Made by a program: the position numbers and the translations under genes. From Erythrobacter sp. SCSIO 43205 (GTDB taxonomy: Bacteria; Pseudomonadota; Alphaproteobacteria; Sphingomonadales; Sphingomonadaceae): a stretch of 64,000 nt of DNA. The number at the start of each line of letters is the position of its first letter. The first letter of the stretch is position 1. Shown here in pieces: positions 36,915 through 45,588 of the stretch. The notes beneath the pieces were generated by a model. The model was not told where the DNA came from, searched no databases, and saw only the letters and a program-made list of their open reading frames with translations. The DNA lies in NCBI RefSeq assembly GCF_019904235.1, contig NZ_CP063202.1:1364001-1428000 (forward strand), written 5' to 3'.

Positions 36915-37354
36915 TCACGCTCTTCGTGGATGATGCGATAGGCGCGGTAAGTGAAAAGCCATTGGCCGTCGCGTTTTTCCAGCCGGTCGTCATAGCGGCC
37001 AGTGCCGCGTACCAGTTGGCCGTTATTGTGCGGGTCTTCATACACTTCGTGAGTGTAGCCGGTCGATGTGGCTTTATCGCCATCCACTTCAATCGCGCCC
37101 GGCTCCATGAAATAGACCATCGGCTTTTGCATCTTGCTTGTGCCGTAAACTTTCATGGATTCGATCCAGTTGTTGACGATCGTCTCCTTGCCTTCGAACA
37201 CACCGAGGTCAGGATATTCCGGCAACTCCCAGCGCGCATCCTGTGCCCAGATTGAGCCCCAGATTTCCGGGTCTTGGCTCATCACACCGTGAGCATGAGT
37301 GTTCATCAATTCGCGGATCGCAATCCGGTCTTCGAGAGGTCCTGTAAAAGCCAT
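36911..37354 (-). CDS. NTF2-like/SnoaL-type protein
   Basis: This 147-residue protein from ATG 37354 (GGAGG upstream) opens AFTGPLEDRIAIRELMNTHA, very like the protein at 24046, and contains IWAQDARWELPEYP and GTGRYDDRLEKRDGQWLF. The layout is that of SnoaL_4-type dehydratase/isomerase-like proteins and also of ring-hydroxylating oxygenase beta subunits. It is the last gene of a Rieske, SDR and NTF2-like operon on the minus strand (14 bases after the SDR stop). This supports a catalytic or structural role in the same oxygenation pathway. Confidence 0.83.
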   Translation of the reverse strand: MAFTGPLEDRIAIRELMNTHAHGVMSQDPEIWGSIWAQDARWELPEYPDLGVFEGKETIVNNWIESMKVYGTSKMQKPMVYFMEPGAIEVDGDKATSTGYTHEVYEDPHNNGQLVRGTGRYDDRLEKRDGQWLFTYRAYRIIHEERD

Positions 37355-37368
37355 CTCTTCCCCTCCTT

Positions 37369-38058
37369 TTACCAGGCGTGCTTTTCGCCATTCCATTTGA
37401 AGAAATCGCCGCTGTCATCAATCGTCAGGCGGTCAGCGAGAGCCATCGTCCCGGCAACGCTTTCTTCGGTGGTGATGTCCGCATCTGGCCCGCCCATGTC
37501 GGTTTTGACCCAACCGGGGTGCAGCGTGATGACGATGATGCCGCGATCCTTCACGTCGATTGCAACCGAACGCATCATGCGGTTAAGGCCGTTTTTCATC
37601 GTGCCATAGGCATACATACCGCCATAAGGCCACGTGGATGCGGCAAGCTGGCTCGAATAGTTGATGACCTTCGTGCCTTCGTGCATCCGTGGCAGGAAGG
37701 CTTTGAACACGGCGAGCGGCCCTTTGACCATAATCGCAAAAGCTTCGTCCCAGCCATCCCAATCGATGTCGGTTTCAAGCTCGTTGTTGGTGGGGCCGGT
37801 GACCCCTGCGACGATGTAGAGATAATCGACCATCTCATCGCCCGCTGCGGATGCTGCCGAAGCGACTGATGCGGGGTCGCCAATGTCCATCGCATGAACT
37901 GTAATTGCACCTGCGCTGGAACCGGCGGCCTGTGCCAAGTCCGATGCGCTGTCAGGCGAGCGGACGAAGGCAAAAACCCTGTCGCCGCGTCCGGCATGAC
38001 GTTGTGCCAGCTCCAGTCCGATTCCGCGACTTGCGCCAACAATAAATACGTTTGCCAT
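37369..38058 (-). CDS. SDR-family oxidoreductase (C-factor-like)
   Basis: This 229-residue protein has the cofactor loop VGASRGIGLELAQRHAGRG, the Ser in INYSSQLAAS and the Tyr-x3-Lys in YGTMKNGLNRM. YIVAGVTGP replaces NNAG, placing it nearer the sniffer/C-factor group than classical HSDs. Its ATG overlaps the stop of the Rieske gene by one base (TAATG), so translation is coupled. A dihydrodiol- or alcohol-dehydrogenase role after the Rieske step is a reasonable inference. Confidence 0.9.
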   Translation of the reverse strand: MANVFIVGASRGIGLELAQRHAGRGDRVFAFVRSPDSASDLAQAAGSSAGAITVHAMDIGDPASVASAASAAGDEMVDYLYIVAGVTGPTNNELETDIDWDGWDEAFAIMVKGPLAVFKAFLPRMHEGTKVINYSSQLAASTWPYGGMYAYGTMKNGLNRMMRSVAIDVKDRGIIVITLHPGWVKTDMGGPDADITTEESVAGTMALADRLTIDDSGDFFKWNGEKHAW

Positions 38059-39401
38059 TAAGGCTTCCTTCCCTCGATCCAGTCGTTGAGCACTTCATGG
38101 AAGAAGCGCACTTTTGTTTCTTGCGCAGACAGATAAGCATCTGAATAGCCGCGCGAATGCATTCCGGCCTGCATCCCTTCGGCAAGCTCCATATCCTGAT
38201 AAACGATCTGGCCAGCCAGTTCAGGGATACCGCGCCCCTGATCAAAATCGCGATGTTCGCAATGCGTCGCTTCTTCCAAGGGCCGAATGCCAGCCATGAT
38301 CGATTCCACTTCGGTCTGCCCCTCGACCGGAAATGCCATGCACCACAGGTCAAAGTAGCACTTCTCTGGGTCATCGGGGTGAGGCTCACTGCGGAAGAAG
38401 ACCAGATTGTCAGGCAGGAAGCTGATCGTGACATTGGGGAACATCACCGTATGCGGACTGTCGGTGATCTCTTCTTCGTTGAGATGTTCGTAATGGAGAT
38501 AGCCTTTTTCTTTCCAGAGCTTGCGCTTGGCAGCCTTGAGGTCTTTCCAGCCCTGGATCGCAAATTCTTCGTATGTTTCGTACTTGTCGGGGTCGATATC
38601 CCATTTGCGCAGTTCGCCCTCGAACATAGCGTTGCCGCCGCCTTCCGGTCTGTCCGTAAGCGAAGGGCGCATGGGTTGGACAGTACGGCCAAGGCCATTG
38701 GGCCAGATTTCAAGCCGTGCAGAATCGACATCCTGATCAATCCATGGCGGCACCTGAGGGTGGGCGGTGCGGGTGTGATAGCTTTCCGAGAAATTGTCGG
38801 TGACAAACTTCCAGTTGGCATTGAGAGCGATCCGATACCACGCAACGCGCACGGCCTTTTCCATGTCGTAGCGTTGATAGACCTCCATCATGGGATAGAG
38901 ATAATCGTGCAAGCTCGGCGCGTTGTCGTCCATCGTGTACCAGACAAAACCGCCCCAGGTTTCACAACGCAGCTCTTTCAGCTTGGCCTTGCCGCAAGGA
39001 TTGCCTTTCACGAAATCATCGGCGTCTTGCGCATATTCGACCACTCCGTCGAGGCCATGACGCCAGCCGTGATAAGGGCAGGTGAAAGCATCGACAGAAG
39101 AGGAATCCTGAACCAGCCGCATCCCGCGGTGTGCGCAGGAATTGTAGAAAGCTTTCACTGATCCGTCGTGCTGGCGCACGCAAATCACCGATTCTTTCAT
39201 GAAATTATGGACTACGTAGTCGCCCGCTTCTTCCAATTCGGCAGTGCGGCCCGCGACGTGCCAGATCTTAGTCCAAAGGTGATCCCACTCTTTTTGCGCG
39301 AACTCTTTTGAGAAGTAGCGGTCACCGGTGATCGGATCGCCGCGCAAATTGGAGGGATCGCGCCCGTTCATTGGCGGCGGGACTGAGGCCTGCTTATTCA
39401 T
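38058..39401 (-). CDS. Rieske non-haem iron oxygenase, alpha subunit (2 of 5)
   Basis: This 447-residue protein from ATG 39401 (GGGAGACGATACG upstream) has Rieske ligands Cys89/His91 (CAHRGM) and Cys108/His111 (CPYHGW). The iron site is DNFSESYHTRTAHPQ, with His209 and His214. It is close in length and layout to the proteins at 45589 and 47879, including the shared GNPCGK and ELRCETWG segments, so the three are probably recent paralogues. It heads a Rieske, SDR and NTF2-like operon that follows a TetR gene by 97 bases. Confidence 0.93.
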   Translation of the reverse strand: MNKQASVPPPMNGRDPSNLRGDPITGDRYFSKEFAQKEWDHLWTKIWHVAGRTAELEEAGDYVVHNFMKESVICVRQHDGSVKAFYNSCAHRGMRLVQDSSSVDAFTCPYHGWRHGLDGVVEYAQDADDFVKGNPCGKAKLKELRCETWGGFVWYTMDDNAPSLHDYLYPMMEVYQRYDMEKAVRVAWYRIALNANWKFVTDNFSESYHTRTAHPQVPPWIDQDVDSARLEIWPNGLGRTVQPMRPSLTDRPEGGGNAMFEGELRKWDIDPDKYETYEEFAIQGWKDLKAAKRKLWKEKGYLHYEHLNEEEITDSPHTVMFPNVTISFLPDNLVFFRSEPHPDDPEKCYFDLWCMAFPVEGQTEVESIMAGIRPLEEATHCEHRDFDQGRGIPELAGQIVYQDMELAEGMQAGMHSRGYSDAYLSAQETKVRFFHEVLNDWIEGRKP

Positions 39402-39498
39402 CGTATCGTCTCCCAAACGATTTTTGCGCATATTGCAGTGCGCCCGAGGGAACGCATACTATCACTTTGAGCAGAATTCCGGCAGCATTGTCGGTTTT

Positions 39499-40176
39499 CT
39501 AATCGCTATCGGCATAAATCTGTTTCACCACTTCGATCAGTTTCTGTCGGACTGCGCTGCGGCGTTCCGGATTGCCAAGGAACGGGCGGTTAATGAGCAG
39601 GCCCAGATGAAGCGCCGCTGCAAAGTCGCTTGCGAGGTGCAAGGCTTCGTGCCGCCCGTCCCATTGCGGGAAGGCGTCCTCCATCTTATCCATCCACTCT
39701 TTGTCGAAAGCTTTTGTCGCTGGCACGAGTACAGCGGCCAAGTCAGCATCGGTCCTCGCCGCCATAGCCAGTTCGAGATAGGCGGAATATTCCGGCGTCA
39801 GAACGCTCTGCCAGTGCAGGTCGGTGGCAAGCTGAATCGCTTCTTTTGGTTCTGCATCACGCAATGAGCCGAGATACTCGCTCAAAAAAAACTCAAGTCG
39901 CCGATGCTGTACGAAGTCAATTAGCGCAGCGACCAGCTCGGAACGATTGGCGAAGTGGTGGTGCATCGCGCCGCGCGAGATATTCGCTCTTCGCACGACC
40001 TCGCTGGTGGTGAGCCCAGCATAACCGCGCTCAACCAGGCAATCGATCCCGGCTTGTAAAATGCTCTCACGCGTCATCGCAGCTTTGCGCTGCTGCCAAC
40101 GCGGCTCACTATCTGCACGGGACTCAGTCGCGGCGAAAGATTTTAATTGTGTCACATTCACGCCTTTAACCTGCAT
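39499..40176 (-). CDS. TetR-family transcriptional regulator
   Basis: ATG 40176 gives a 225-residue protein; the frame runs further upstream but without protein-like sequence. The DNA-binding domain is ILQAGIDCLVERGYAGLTTS followed by EVVRRANISRGAMHHHFANR. The C-terminal ligand domain has no recognisable specificity. It is divergent from the TonB receptor at 40347 and lies directly before the Rieske/SDR/NTF2-like operon, so it can plausibly control both sides. A symmetrical site in the intergenic region is a candidate operator. Confidence 0.9.
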   Translation of the reverse strand: MQVKGVNVTQLKSFAATESRADSEPRWQQRKAAMTRESILQAGIDCLVERGYAGLTTSEVVRRANISRGAMHHHFANRSELVAALIDFVQHRRLEFFLSEYLGSLRDAEPKEAIQLATDLHWQSVLTPEYSAYLELAMAARTDADLAAVLVPATKAFDKEWMDKMEDAFPQWDGRHEALHLASDFAAALHLGLLINRPFLGNPERRSAVRQKLIEVVKQIYADSD

Positions 40177-40241
40177 CGGGTCCGGGCGCAAAAGCAGCCT
40201 AGTCAAAAGCTCAGTTTCCCTTTCACACGACATAAGTGCAC

Positions 40242-40265
40242 AAAACCGACAGCCCCGTCGGTTTT
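40242..40265. promoter_or_regulatory. Inverted repeat AAAACCGAC-N6-GTCGGTTTT, candidate TetR operator
   Basis: A perfect 9+9 inverted repeat with a 6-base spacer lies in the 170-base gap between the TetR gene and the divergent TonB receptor gene. TetR regulators commonly repress from such sites. Because a short T-run follows, an intrinsic terminator was considered, but no gene ends here on either strand. Confidence 0.6.
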
Positions 40266-40346
40266 TGCGGCGGGTAGCCATAAAATGCGCCAAAAATGGC
40301 GCGCGGCTTCTTTCAAGAGGCCGGATATATGGGAGGGAGAGAATTA

Positions 40347-42560
40347 ATGGGTATTACGGTCAAGCTTTTGGCGGGCATTTCACTGGCTGCGTTCGGCGCA
40401 GCCCAAGTCGCTGCCCAAGACAATGATGCGGTGCAATCAGGCGATACGGGCGGTGTGAACGAGATCCTCGTAACCGCACAAAAAGAGGCACAGAACATTC
40501 AGGATGTGCCGATTTCAATCACTGCGCTTGCCGGTGAAACGCTTGAAGATGCGCAAGTAAACAACGTCCTCGATCTTTCCAACACATTGCCAAATGTGCA
40601 GATCAACTCTTTCTCCAACTCGCCCGACTCCGCGGTTTTCACAATCCGGGGTATCGGGGTCAACGATGCAGATCCTTATGTCGGCACCACTGTATCGGTT
40701 GTCGTGGATGGGGTCGTGGTCGGTGTGAACACCGCCGCTTTGCTTTCACTATTTGATATCGAGCGCGTAGAGGTTTTGCGCGGGCCTCAAGGGACGCTCT
40801 TTGGTGCAAATACGACAGGCGGTGTCGTCAATGTTGTGACGAAACAGCCAACCGGTATTCTGGGCGGCGAGGCGCAGCTTGTTTATGGCAATTACGGTCA
40901 GATCGAAGCCAACGCCTCGTTAAACTTCCCACTCGGTGAAGAGTTCGCCGGCAAAATCAGCGTGCTTCACAATTCGCATAATGGCTATTTTCGAAACTAT
41001 CTCGATGGCGAACGTTTAGGGGCGCAAAACGTCACCTCAGTGCGCGGCTATCTGCAATATGACAACGGCATTTACGATGCGACGGTCATTGGAGAATACA
41101 CCGCAAGCCGAAACGATTCACAAACGGGCATCTTGATTGCAGGGCCAGGCGAGCTGTTCTTTACGCCCGGTCAGACGGAAGATCCCTTCGATTATATGCG
41201 TGGTCAATCGAACGATCAGCCAAATGCCAATGATCGCGACACCTTTTCAGCGACTTTGACGCAGAATCTGGAAACGTCTTTCGGCACGCTGACTTCGATC
41301 ACGAACTATCGCGAATATGACAATCTGCTGTTTTCCGATGATGATGCCGTCACCCCTGTACTGCTTCAGACACGGCGTGACATCAGTCACCATCAATTCA
41401 GTCAGGAATTGCGCAATCTCGTCGACTTGAGCGACACGACACGCCTCATCGCAGGGGTGTTTTACTTCCAGCAGGAATATTTCCTTGATCAGTCGACCAA
41501 GCTTGACGGGTTCTTGCCGGGGCTTGGTCAGCCGCAGACGCAGGATCAGGAAAACAAGTCGATCTCGCTCTTCGCACAGCTTTATCAGGAGCTAACTCCT
41601 GATCTGACTTTGCAGGCGGGGCTTCGCTATGCTTATGAAAAAACAGAGGCGATTTCGACCAATGCCAATTCGATCAATGCCTCTGGCGGTCCTGCGCAAT
41701 TTGACGATCCGCTCATCCCCGGCTCAGAGGTTATCGCGACCGGCGAAGAAAGCTGGAACAATGTCGGTTGGAAGTTCGGCATGGACTATCAGGCAAGCGA
41801 TGATGTGCTCCTTTACGGATATTACGCGCGCGGGTTTAAATCGGGCGGGTTTACCGGACGTATTGTCATCGCCGAGGACATCGGGCCATTTGACCCGGAG
41901 GAAGTCGATACGTTTGAAGTCGGCCTGAAGTCGGATTTCGCCGATGGCCGTGTGCGCCTCAATCTCGCCGCGTTCCTCAACAAATATAACGATCAACAGG
42001 TGGTGCAAAACCTGACATTCCCATCGGGCGCAAACTCCGCGACGATCACCAATGCGGGTAAATCGGAAAGCAAGGGTTTTGAAATTGAGGCGACCGCGGT
42101 TCCGGTTGATGGCCTGACGCTGACCGGATCGCTTGCCTATCTTGATGCCGAATATCTGGAATATGATACGCAGGTGCTTGACGCGACCGGAGCCTTGGTG
42201 CCGGTCTCATTTGCGGGCAATCGTTTGCTCAACTCACCTGAATGGAGCGCTGCAGCAGGGTTCAATTGGGAAGGCGAAGTTGGTCCGGGCATTTTGGATC
42301 TGGGCGCACAATACAGTTACACCAGTTCAAAATTCACAGGCTTCACCAATCTGCCAGTCGAGTTGGTGCCGTCGATCAATTTGGTCAATGCCTTCGCCAG
42401 CTATTCGCCCGACAATTCCGGCATCACCATCGGCGTATGGGCGCGCAATTTGTTTGATGAGGAATACTTCAACCAACGCCTGAATCTTACCGGCATCGGT
42501 ACGCTCGCCTCGATTGGCGCGCCGCGTACCTATGGCGTCGACGTAAGGGTTGAATTCTGA
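40347..42560 (+). CDS. TonB-dependent outer-membrane receptor
   Basis: From ATG 40347 (GGGAGGGAGAG upstream) this is a 737-residue receptor. It has a signal peptide (MGITVKLLAGISLAAFGAAQ, cleaved near VAAQDN), a TonB box-like NEILVTAQKEAQNIQD, a plug with RVEVLRGPQGTLFGANTTGG, and a barrel ending VDVRVEF. It is the first gene of a 13.8-kb plus-strand run of catabolic genes, so it is the likely importer of the pathway's substrate. It is divergent from a TetR regulator with a candidate operator between them. Confidence 0.95.
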   Translation: MGITVKLLAGISLAAFGAAQVAAQDNDAVQSGDTGGVNEILVTAQKEAQNIQDVPISITALAGETLEDAQVNNVLDLSNTLPNVQINSFSNSPDSAVFTIRGIGVNDADPYVGTTVSVVVDGVVVGVNTAALLSLFDIERVEVLRGPQGTLFGANTTGGVVNVVTKQPTGILGGEAQLVYGNYGQIEANASLNFPLGEEFAGKISVLHNSHNGYFRNYLDGERLGAQNVTSVRGYLQYDNGIYDATVIGEYTASRNDSQTGILIAGPGELFFTPGQTEDPFDYMRGQSNDQPNANDRDTFSATLTQNLETSFGTLTSITNYREYDNLLFSDDDAVTPVLLQTRRDISHHQFSQELRNLVDLSDTTRLIAGVFYFQQEYFLDQSTKLDGFLPGLGQPQTQDQENKSISLFAQLYQELTPDLTLQAGLRYAYEKTEAISTNANSINASGGPAQFDDPLIPGSEVIATGEESWNNVGWKFGMDYQASDDVLLYGYYARGFKSGGFTGRIVIAEDIGPFDPEEVDTFEVGLKSDFADGRVRLNLAAFLNKYNDQQVVQNLTFPSGANSATITNAGKSESKGFEIEATAVPVDGLTLTGSLAYLDAEYLEYDTQVLDATGALVPVSFAGNRLLNSPEWSAAAGFNWEGEVGPGILDLGAQYSYTSSKFTGFTNLPVELVPSINLVNAFASYSPDNSGITIGVWARNLFDEEYFNQRLNLTGIGTLASIGAPRTYGVDVRVEF

Positions 42561-42620
42561 TCGGGTCGGGCAGGTGGGCTTAAAGCGCCCGCCTGCCCAA
42601 CTATTTCTTGGGGGAGTTTC

Positions 42621-43367
42621 ATGGGAAAGATGGACGGCCGGGTTGCCTTGATTACAGGCGGTGCTTCGGGGCTTGGTGAAGAAGATGCGCGCACGCTCGC
42701 ACGCGAGGGTGCAAAGGTGGTTATCACCGATGTTCAGGACGAATTGGGCGAGAAGGTTGCTGCCAGCATTGATGGGTGCATCTATCTCAACCACGATGTG
42801 CGGGACGAAGCGCGCTGGGGCGAAGTGGTCGCTGAAACCATCAAGCAGTTTGGTCGTCTCGATACGCTGGTCAACAATGCAGGGCTCGTGCGTTTCGCGA
42901 CGGTTGAAGATTTGAGTTACGACGATTTCCGGCTCCAGACGGAAGTGATGATCAACGGCCCATTCCTCGGTTGTAAGGCGGCAATTCCGCATATGTCGAA
43001 AGATGGTTCGGGCTCAATCATCAACATGGCATCCATCGCAGGGCTTAAAGGGATCAGCGCAATCCCAGCTTACACCGCTGCGAAGGCGGGTGTGATCGGC
43101 ATGACCCGTTCAATTGCCGTGCATTGCCGCGAGCAAGGTTATCGTATTCGTTGCAACGCGATTGCTCCTGGCGGAATTGCGACGCCAATGACGGCTCAGG
43201 CGATGGCCGAACTTCCGGAAGGCAACGCCGGGCGCGATCAGGCCGAAACGCACGGCATGGGCCAGCCAAGCGATGTTGCCAACATGGTGCTTTATCTCGC
43301 CAGTGATGACGGACGCCACATCACAGGGACTACTATCACAATCGACAATGGCGAAACGATGGAATGA
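42621..43367 (+). CDS. SDR-family oxidoreductase (hydroxysteroid/cyclic alcohol dehydrogenase-like)
   Basis: This 248-residue classical SDR has TGGASGLGEEDARTLAREG, VNNAGLV, the Ser in INMASIAGLKG, Tyr-x3-Lys in YTAAKAGVIGMT and IAPGGIATPMTAQ. The pattern resembles 3-alpha/20-beta-hydroxysteroid and cyclopentanol dehydrogenases. It follows the TonB receptor by 60 bases and precedes the P450 gene by 33. It could oxidise the hydroxyl group made by the P450 or a Rieske oxygenase. Exact specificity is not deducible. Confidence 0.92.
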   Translation: MGKMDGRVALITGGASGLGEEDARTLAREGAKVVITDVQDELGEKVAASIDGCIYLNHDVRDEARWGEVVAETIKQFGRLDTLVNNAGLVRFATVEDLSYDDFRLQTEVMINGPFLGCKAAIPHMSKDGSGSIINMASIAGLKGISAIPAYTAAKAGVIGMTRSIAVHCREQGYRIRCNAIAPGGIATPMTAQAMAELPEGNAGRDQAETHGMGQPSDVANMVLYLASDDGRHITGTTITIDNGETME

Positions 43368-43400
43368 GCGGCAGATTGGCCTTGGGAGAGGACTTAAAAT

Positions 43401-44612
43401 ATGGCCAGCACTGCATTTTCTGACACGCCTGAGCACGTGCCGTCTGATCGGCTGGTGGATGTGGATATTTACGCACCGCCCGGCTTTGAAAAGGACTACC
43501 ATGAAGCGTGGGCGGCCCTTCAAGCGGACAATCCCCCGCTTGTCTGGACGCCGCGCAATGAAGGGCACTGGGTGGCGCTGGGCGGTGAAGTGATGGCTGA
43601 AGTGCAGTCCGATTGGGAGCGCTTTTCAAACCGCGTTATCGTTCTACCGAAATCAATCGGTGAATTGCACGGCTTGATTCCGACGACAATAGATCCGCCA
43701 GAACATCGCCCGTTCCGCAAGCTCCTCAACGCAAATCTACAACCCGCCGCGATACGGGGGCTGCAGGATGAGATCAGGGCCACCGCTATCGATTTGATAG
43801 AGAGCTTCCGCGCCGATGGGCAATGCAACTTCACGCAAAGCTATGCGAGCGTTTTCCCGATCCGCATCTTCTTGGCGCTGGTGGGTCTTCCTGAAAGCGA
43901 TGCGGCGAAGATCCGTTTGTGGGCAGAATGCATGACGCGGCCTGATGCGGTGATGTCATTTGCGGACGCGCGTCAGGCGTTTTTCGATTACCTTGACCCG
44001 ATCATAACCGAGCGGCGCGCGAGGCCGGGTGAGGATATGCTTTCTCTCATGCTCGCAGCCGATGTGGACGGGCGCAAGCTTACTCAAGAGGAGGCGTTAG
44101 CGCTTTCAACGCAGGTGCTTATTGCCGGCGTTGATACAGTCGTGAATTTCCTCAGCTTCGTGATGCTCGAACTGGCTCGCAAACCTGATGTGCGAGCGGC
44201 CCTTCGCGATAATCCCGCTGGCATTCCTGGGGCCACAAATGAGTTATTCCGCCGTTTTGGTTTGGTCACTATCGCTCGCGAGGTCAGAAACGACATTGAG
44301 TTTCACGGTGTCCAATTGAAAGCGGGCGACATGGTGGCCATACCGACCGCCGTTCATGGGATTGATCCAGAGGTCAATGCCTGCCCGATGGACCTCGACT
44401 TTACTCGCAAACGCCCACGCCATTCTGCATTCGGCAGCGGGCCGCATATGTGTCCGGGTCAGGAACTCGCGCGAAGCGAAGTCGCCATCACCCTTCAGGA
44501 ATGGTTGGCGCGCATCCCCGATTTCGAGGTCGCGCCCGATAGCGATCTGTCAACACGCCCCGGTATCGTCGGCTGTATCGAACGGCTCTGTCTGGAATGG
44601 AGCGCGCAATGA
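43401..44612 (+). CDS. Cytochrome P450
   Basis: This 403-residue soluble bacterial P450 has the I-helix oxygen-activation motif in LIAGVDTVVNF, the K-helix Glu-x2-Arg in NELFRRFG and the haem-binding loop FGSGPHMCPG with axial Cys351 (codon 44451-44453). It resembles the bacterial camphor/terpene-hydroxylating class, which needs a separate ferredoxin and reductase; neither is adjacent. GAGAGG precedes the ATG. The stop overlaps the start of the GFA-family gene (ATGA). It probably hydroxylates the imported hydrophobic substrate. Confidence 0.95.
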   Translation: MASTAFSDTPEHVPSDRLVDVDIYAPPGFEKDYHEAWAALQADNPPLVWTPRNEGHWVALGGEVMAEVQSDWERFSNRVIVLPKSIGELHGLIPTTIDPPEHRPFRKLLNANLQPAAIRGLQDEIRATAIDLIESFRADGQCNFTQSYASVFPIRIFLALVGLPESDAAKIRLWAECMTRPDAVMSFADARQAFFDYLDPIITERRARPGEDMLSLMLAADVDGRKLTQEEALALSTQVLIAGVDTVVNFLSFVMLELARKPDVRAALRDNPAGIPGATNELFRRFGLVTIAREVRNDIEFHGVQLKAGDMVAIPTAVHGIDPEVNACPMDLDFTRKRPRHSAFGSGPHMCPGQELARSEVAITLQEWLARIPDFEVAPDSDLSTRPGIVGCIERLCLEWSAQ

Positions 44613-45034
44613 CCGATGAAAAGCGCGAAGGCGGCTGTTTGTGCGGAGCGGTGCGGTATAGCGTCCCTTGGCCGCCACTCATGTTGCTGACCTGTGCGTG
44701 TCGCAATTGCCAAAAGCAGTCTGGTGCAGCTGTCTCAGTCGTTGGTGCCGCGCCGCGCGATGGGCTGACGATAACGGGCACGCTTAAGACCTATGACGAT
44801 GAAGGTGCGAGCGGCAGGGCGGTCTATCGCCAGTTTTGTCCCGAATGTGGTTCACCTGTGCTCACCGACACACCCGGTGCATTGGAGCAGGGGATCATAT
44901 TCTACAAAGCGGGCACGCTCGACGACACGACCGATTTGGCGCCCACCATCCATTGCTGGACCGGGAGCGGTCAGAAATGGCTTCAATACTCCGAAAATGA
45001 CACGGTAATGATAGAACAAGAGGGACTTAGCTGA
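44609..45034 (+). CDS. GFA-family (CENP-V/GFA fold) zinc protein
   Basis: From ATG 44609 this is a 141-residue protein with the GFA zinc motifs: GGCLCGAVRYS, CACRNCQKQSG and FCPECGSPVL. The founding member was described as a glutathione-dependent formaldehyde-activating enzyme, but most members have unknown function. Translational coupling to the P450 (ATGA) and to the next NTF2-like gene (TGATG) suggests a role within the pathway. Handling a small aldehyde released by oxidative demethylation is one possibility. Confidence 0.88.
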   Translation: MTDEKREGGCLCGAVRYSVPWPPLMLLTCACRNCQKQSGAAVSVVGAAPRDGLTITGTLKTYDDEGASGRAVYRQFCPECGSPVLTDTPGALEQGIIFYKAGTLDDTTDLAPTIHCWTGSGQKWLQYSENDTVMIEQEGLS

Positions 45035-45567
45035 TGGCAGCATTCGACTTGGAAGCCGAAGTGCGTGATCTTGCGGCACGGCGCGACATCAATGCGGCTG
45101 TACAGCGCTATATGCGCGGGCTCGACCGGCTCGATCCTGAGCTACAGCGCAGTGCCTTTCACGACGATGCATTTGTCGATGCCGGACTGTCGGCGGGTGG
45201 ACCCTACGAATTTGTTCCGTTCTGTCAGCAACTTCTCGGCGATATGGGCGCATCGCACCATATGCTTGGTCAAGTCTCGATAGAGTTCACCGGTACGGAT
45301 ACTGCAAACGGTGAATGTTACTTCCAAGCCTGGCATCACACCACAGGCGAGGATGGTGAGCCGCGCGACCTCTTTATTTCCGGACGCTATATCGATGAAT
45401 ACGCCTGTAAGAATGGCGAGTGGCGGATCGCCAAGCGGCGGCTTATCACCGATTGGGTAACCGACCACCCTGCCGACCATTCCTTCTTCGCACAGCCCGG
45501 CATTCACCGCGGCTCGCGGCGCGGAGAAGATTTCAGCGACCAGCGCGATTGGCCCGTCGGACAATAA
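45034..45567 (+). CDS. NTF2-like/SnoaL-type protein beside a Rieske alpha subunit
   Basis: This 177-residue protein has an N-terminal helix (EVRDLAARRDINAAVQRYMR), FHDDAFVDAGLS, an ASHHMLGQVSIEF strand and WRIAKRRLITDW, characteristic of the SnoaL_4 group. At 177 residues it is the longest NTF2-like protein here and matches the size of classical ring-hydroxylating beta subunits (about 160-190), which share the fold. Its start overlaps the GFA stop (TGATG) and it lies 21 bases before a Rieske gene. A beta-like or dehydratase role is inferred, not shown. Confidence 0.82.
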   Translation: MAAFDLEAEVRDLAARRDINAAVQRYMRGLDRLDPELQRSAFHDDAFVDAGLSAGGPYEFVPFCQQLLGDMGASHHMLGQVSIEFTGTDTANGECYFQAWHHTTGEDGEPRDLFISGRYIDEYACKNGEWRIAKRRLITDWVTDHPADHSFFAQPGIHRGSRRGEDFSDQRDWPVGQ

Positions 45568-45588
45568 ACAAGATTCAGGAGAAACACG

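Noticed and set aside
38157..39161. A 334-codon plus-strand frame opposite the second Rieske gene
   Set aside because: Shadow of the coding strand; the minus strand carries all cluster ligands in order.
40242..40266. Intrinsic terminator at the ACCGAC/GTCGGT hairpin with a T-run
   Set aside because: It lies between two divergent gene starts, where no transcript should end; an operator is more plausible.
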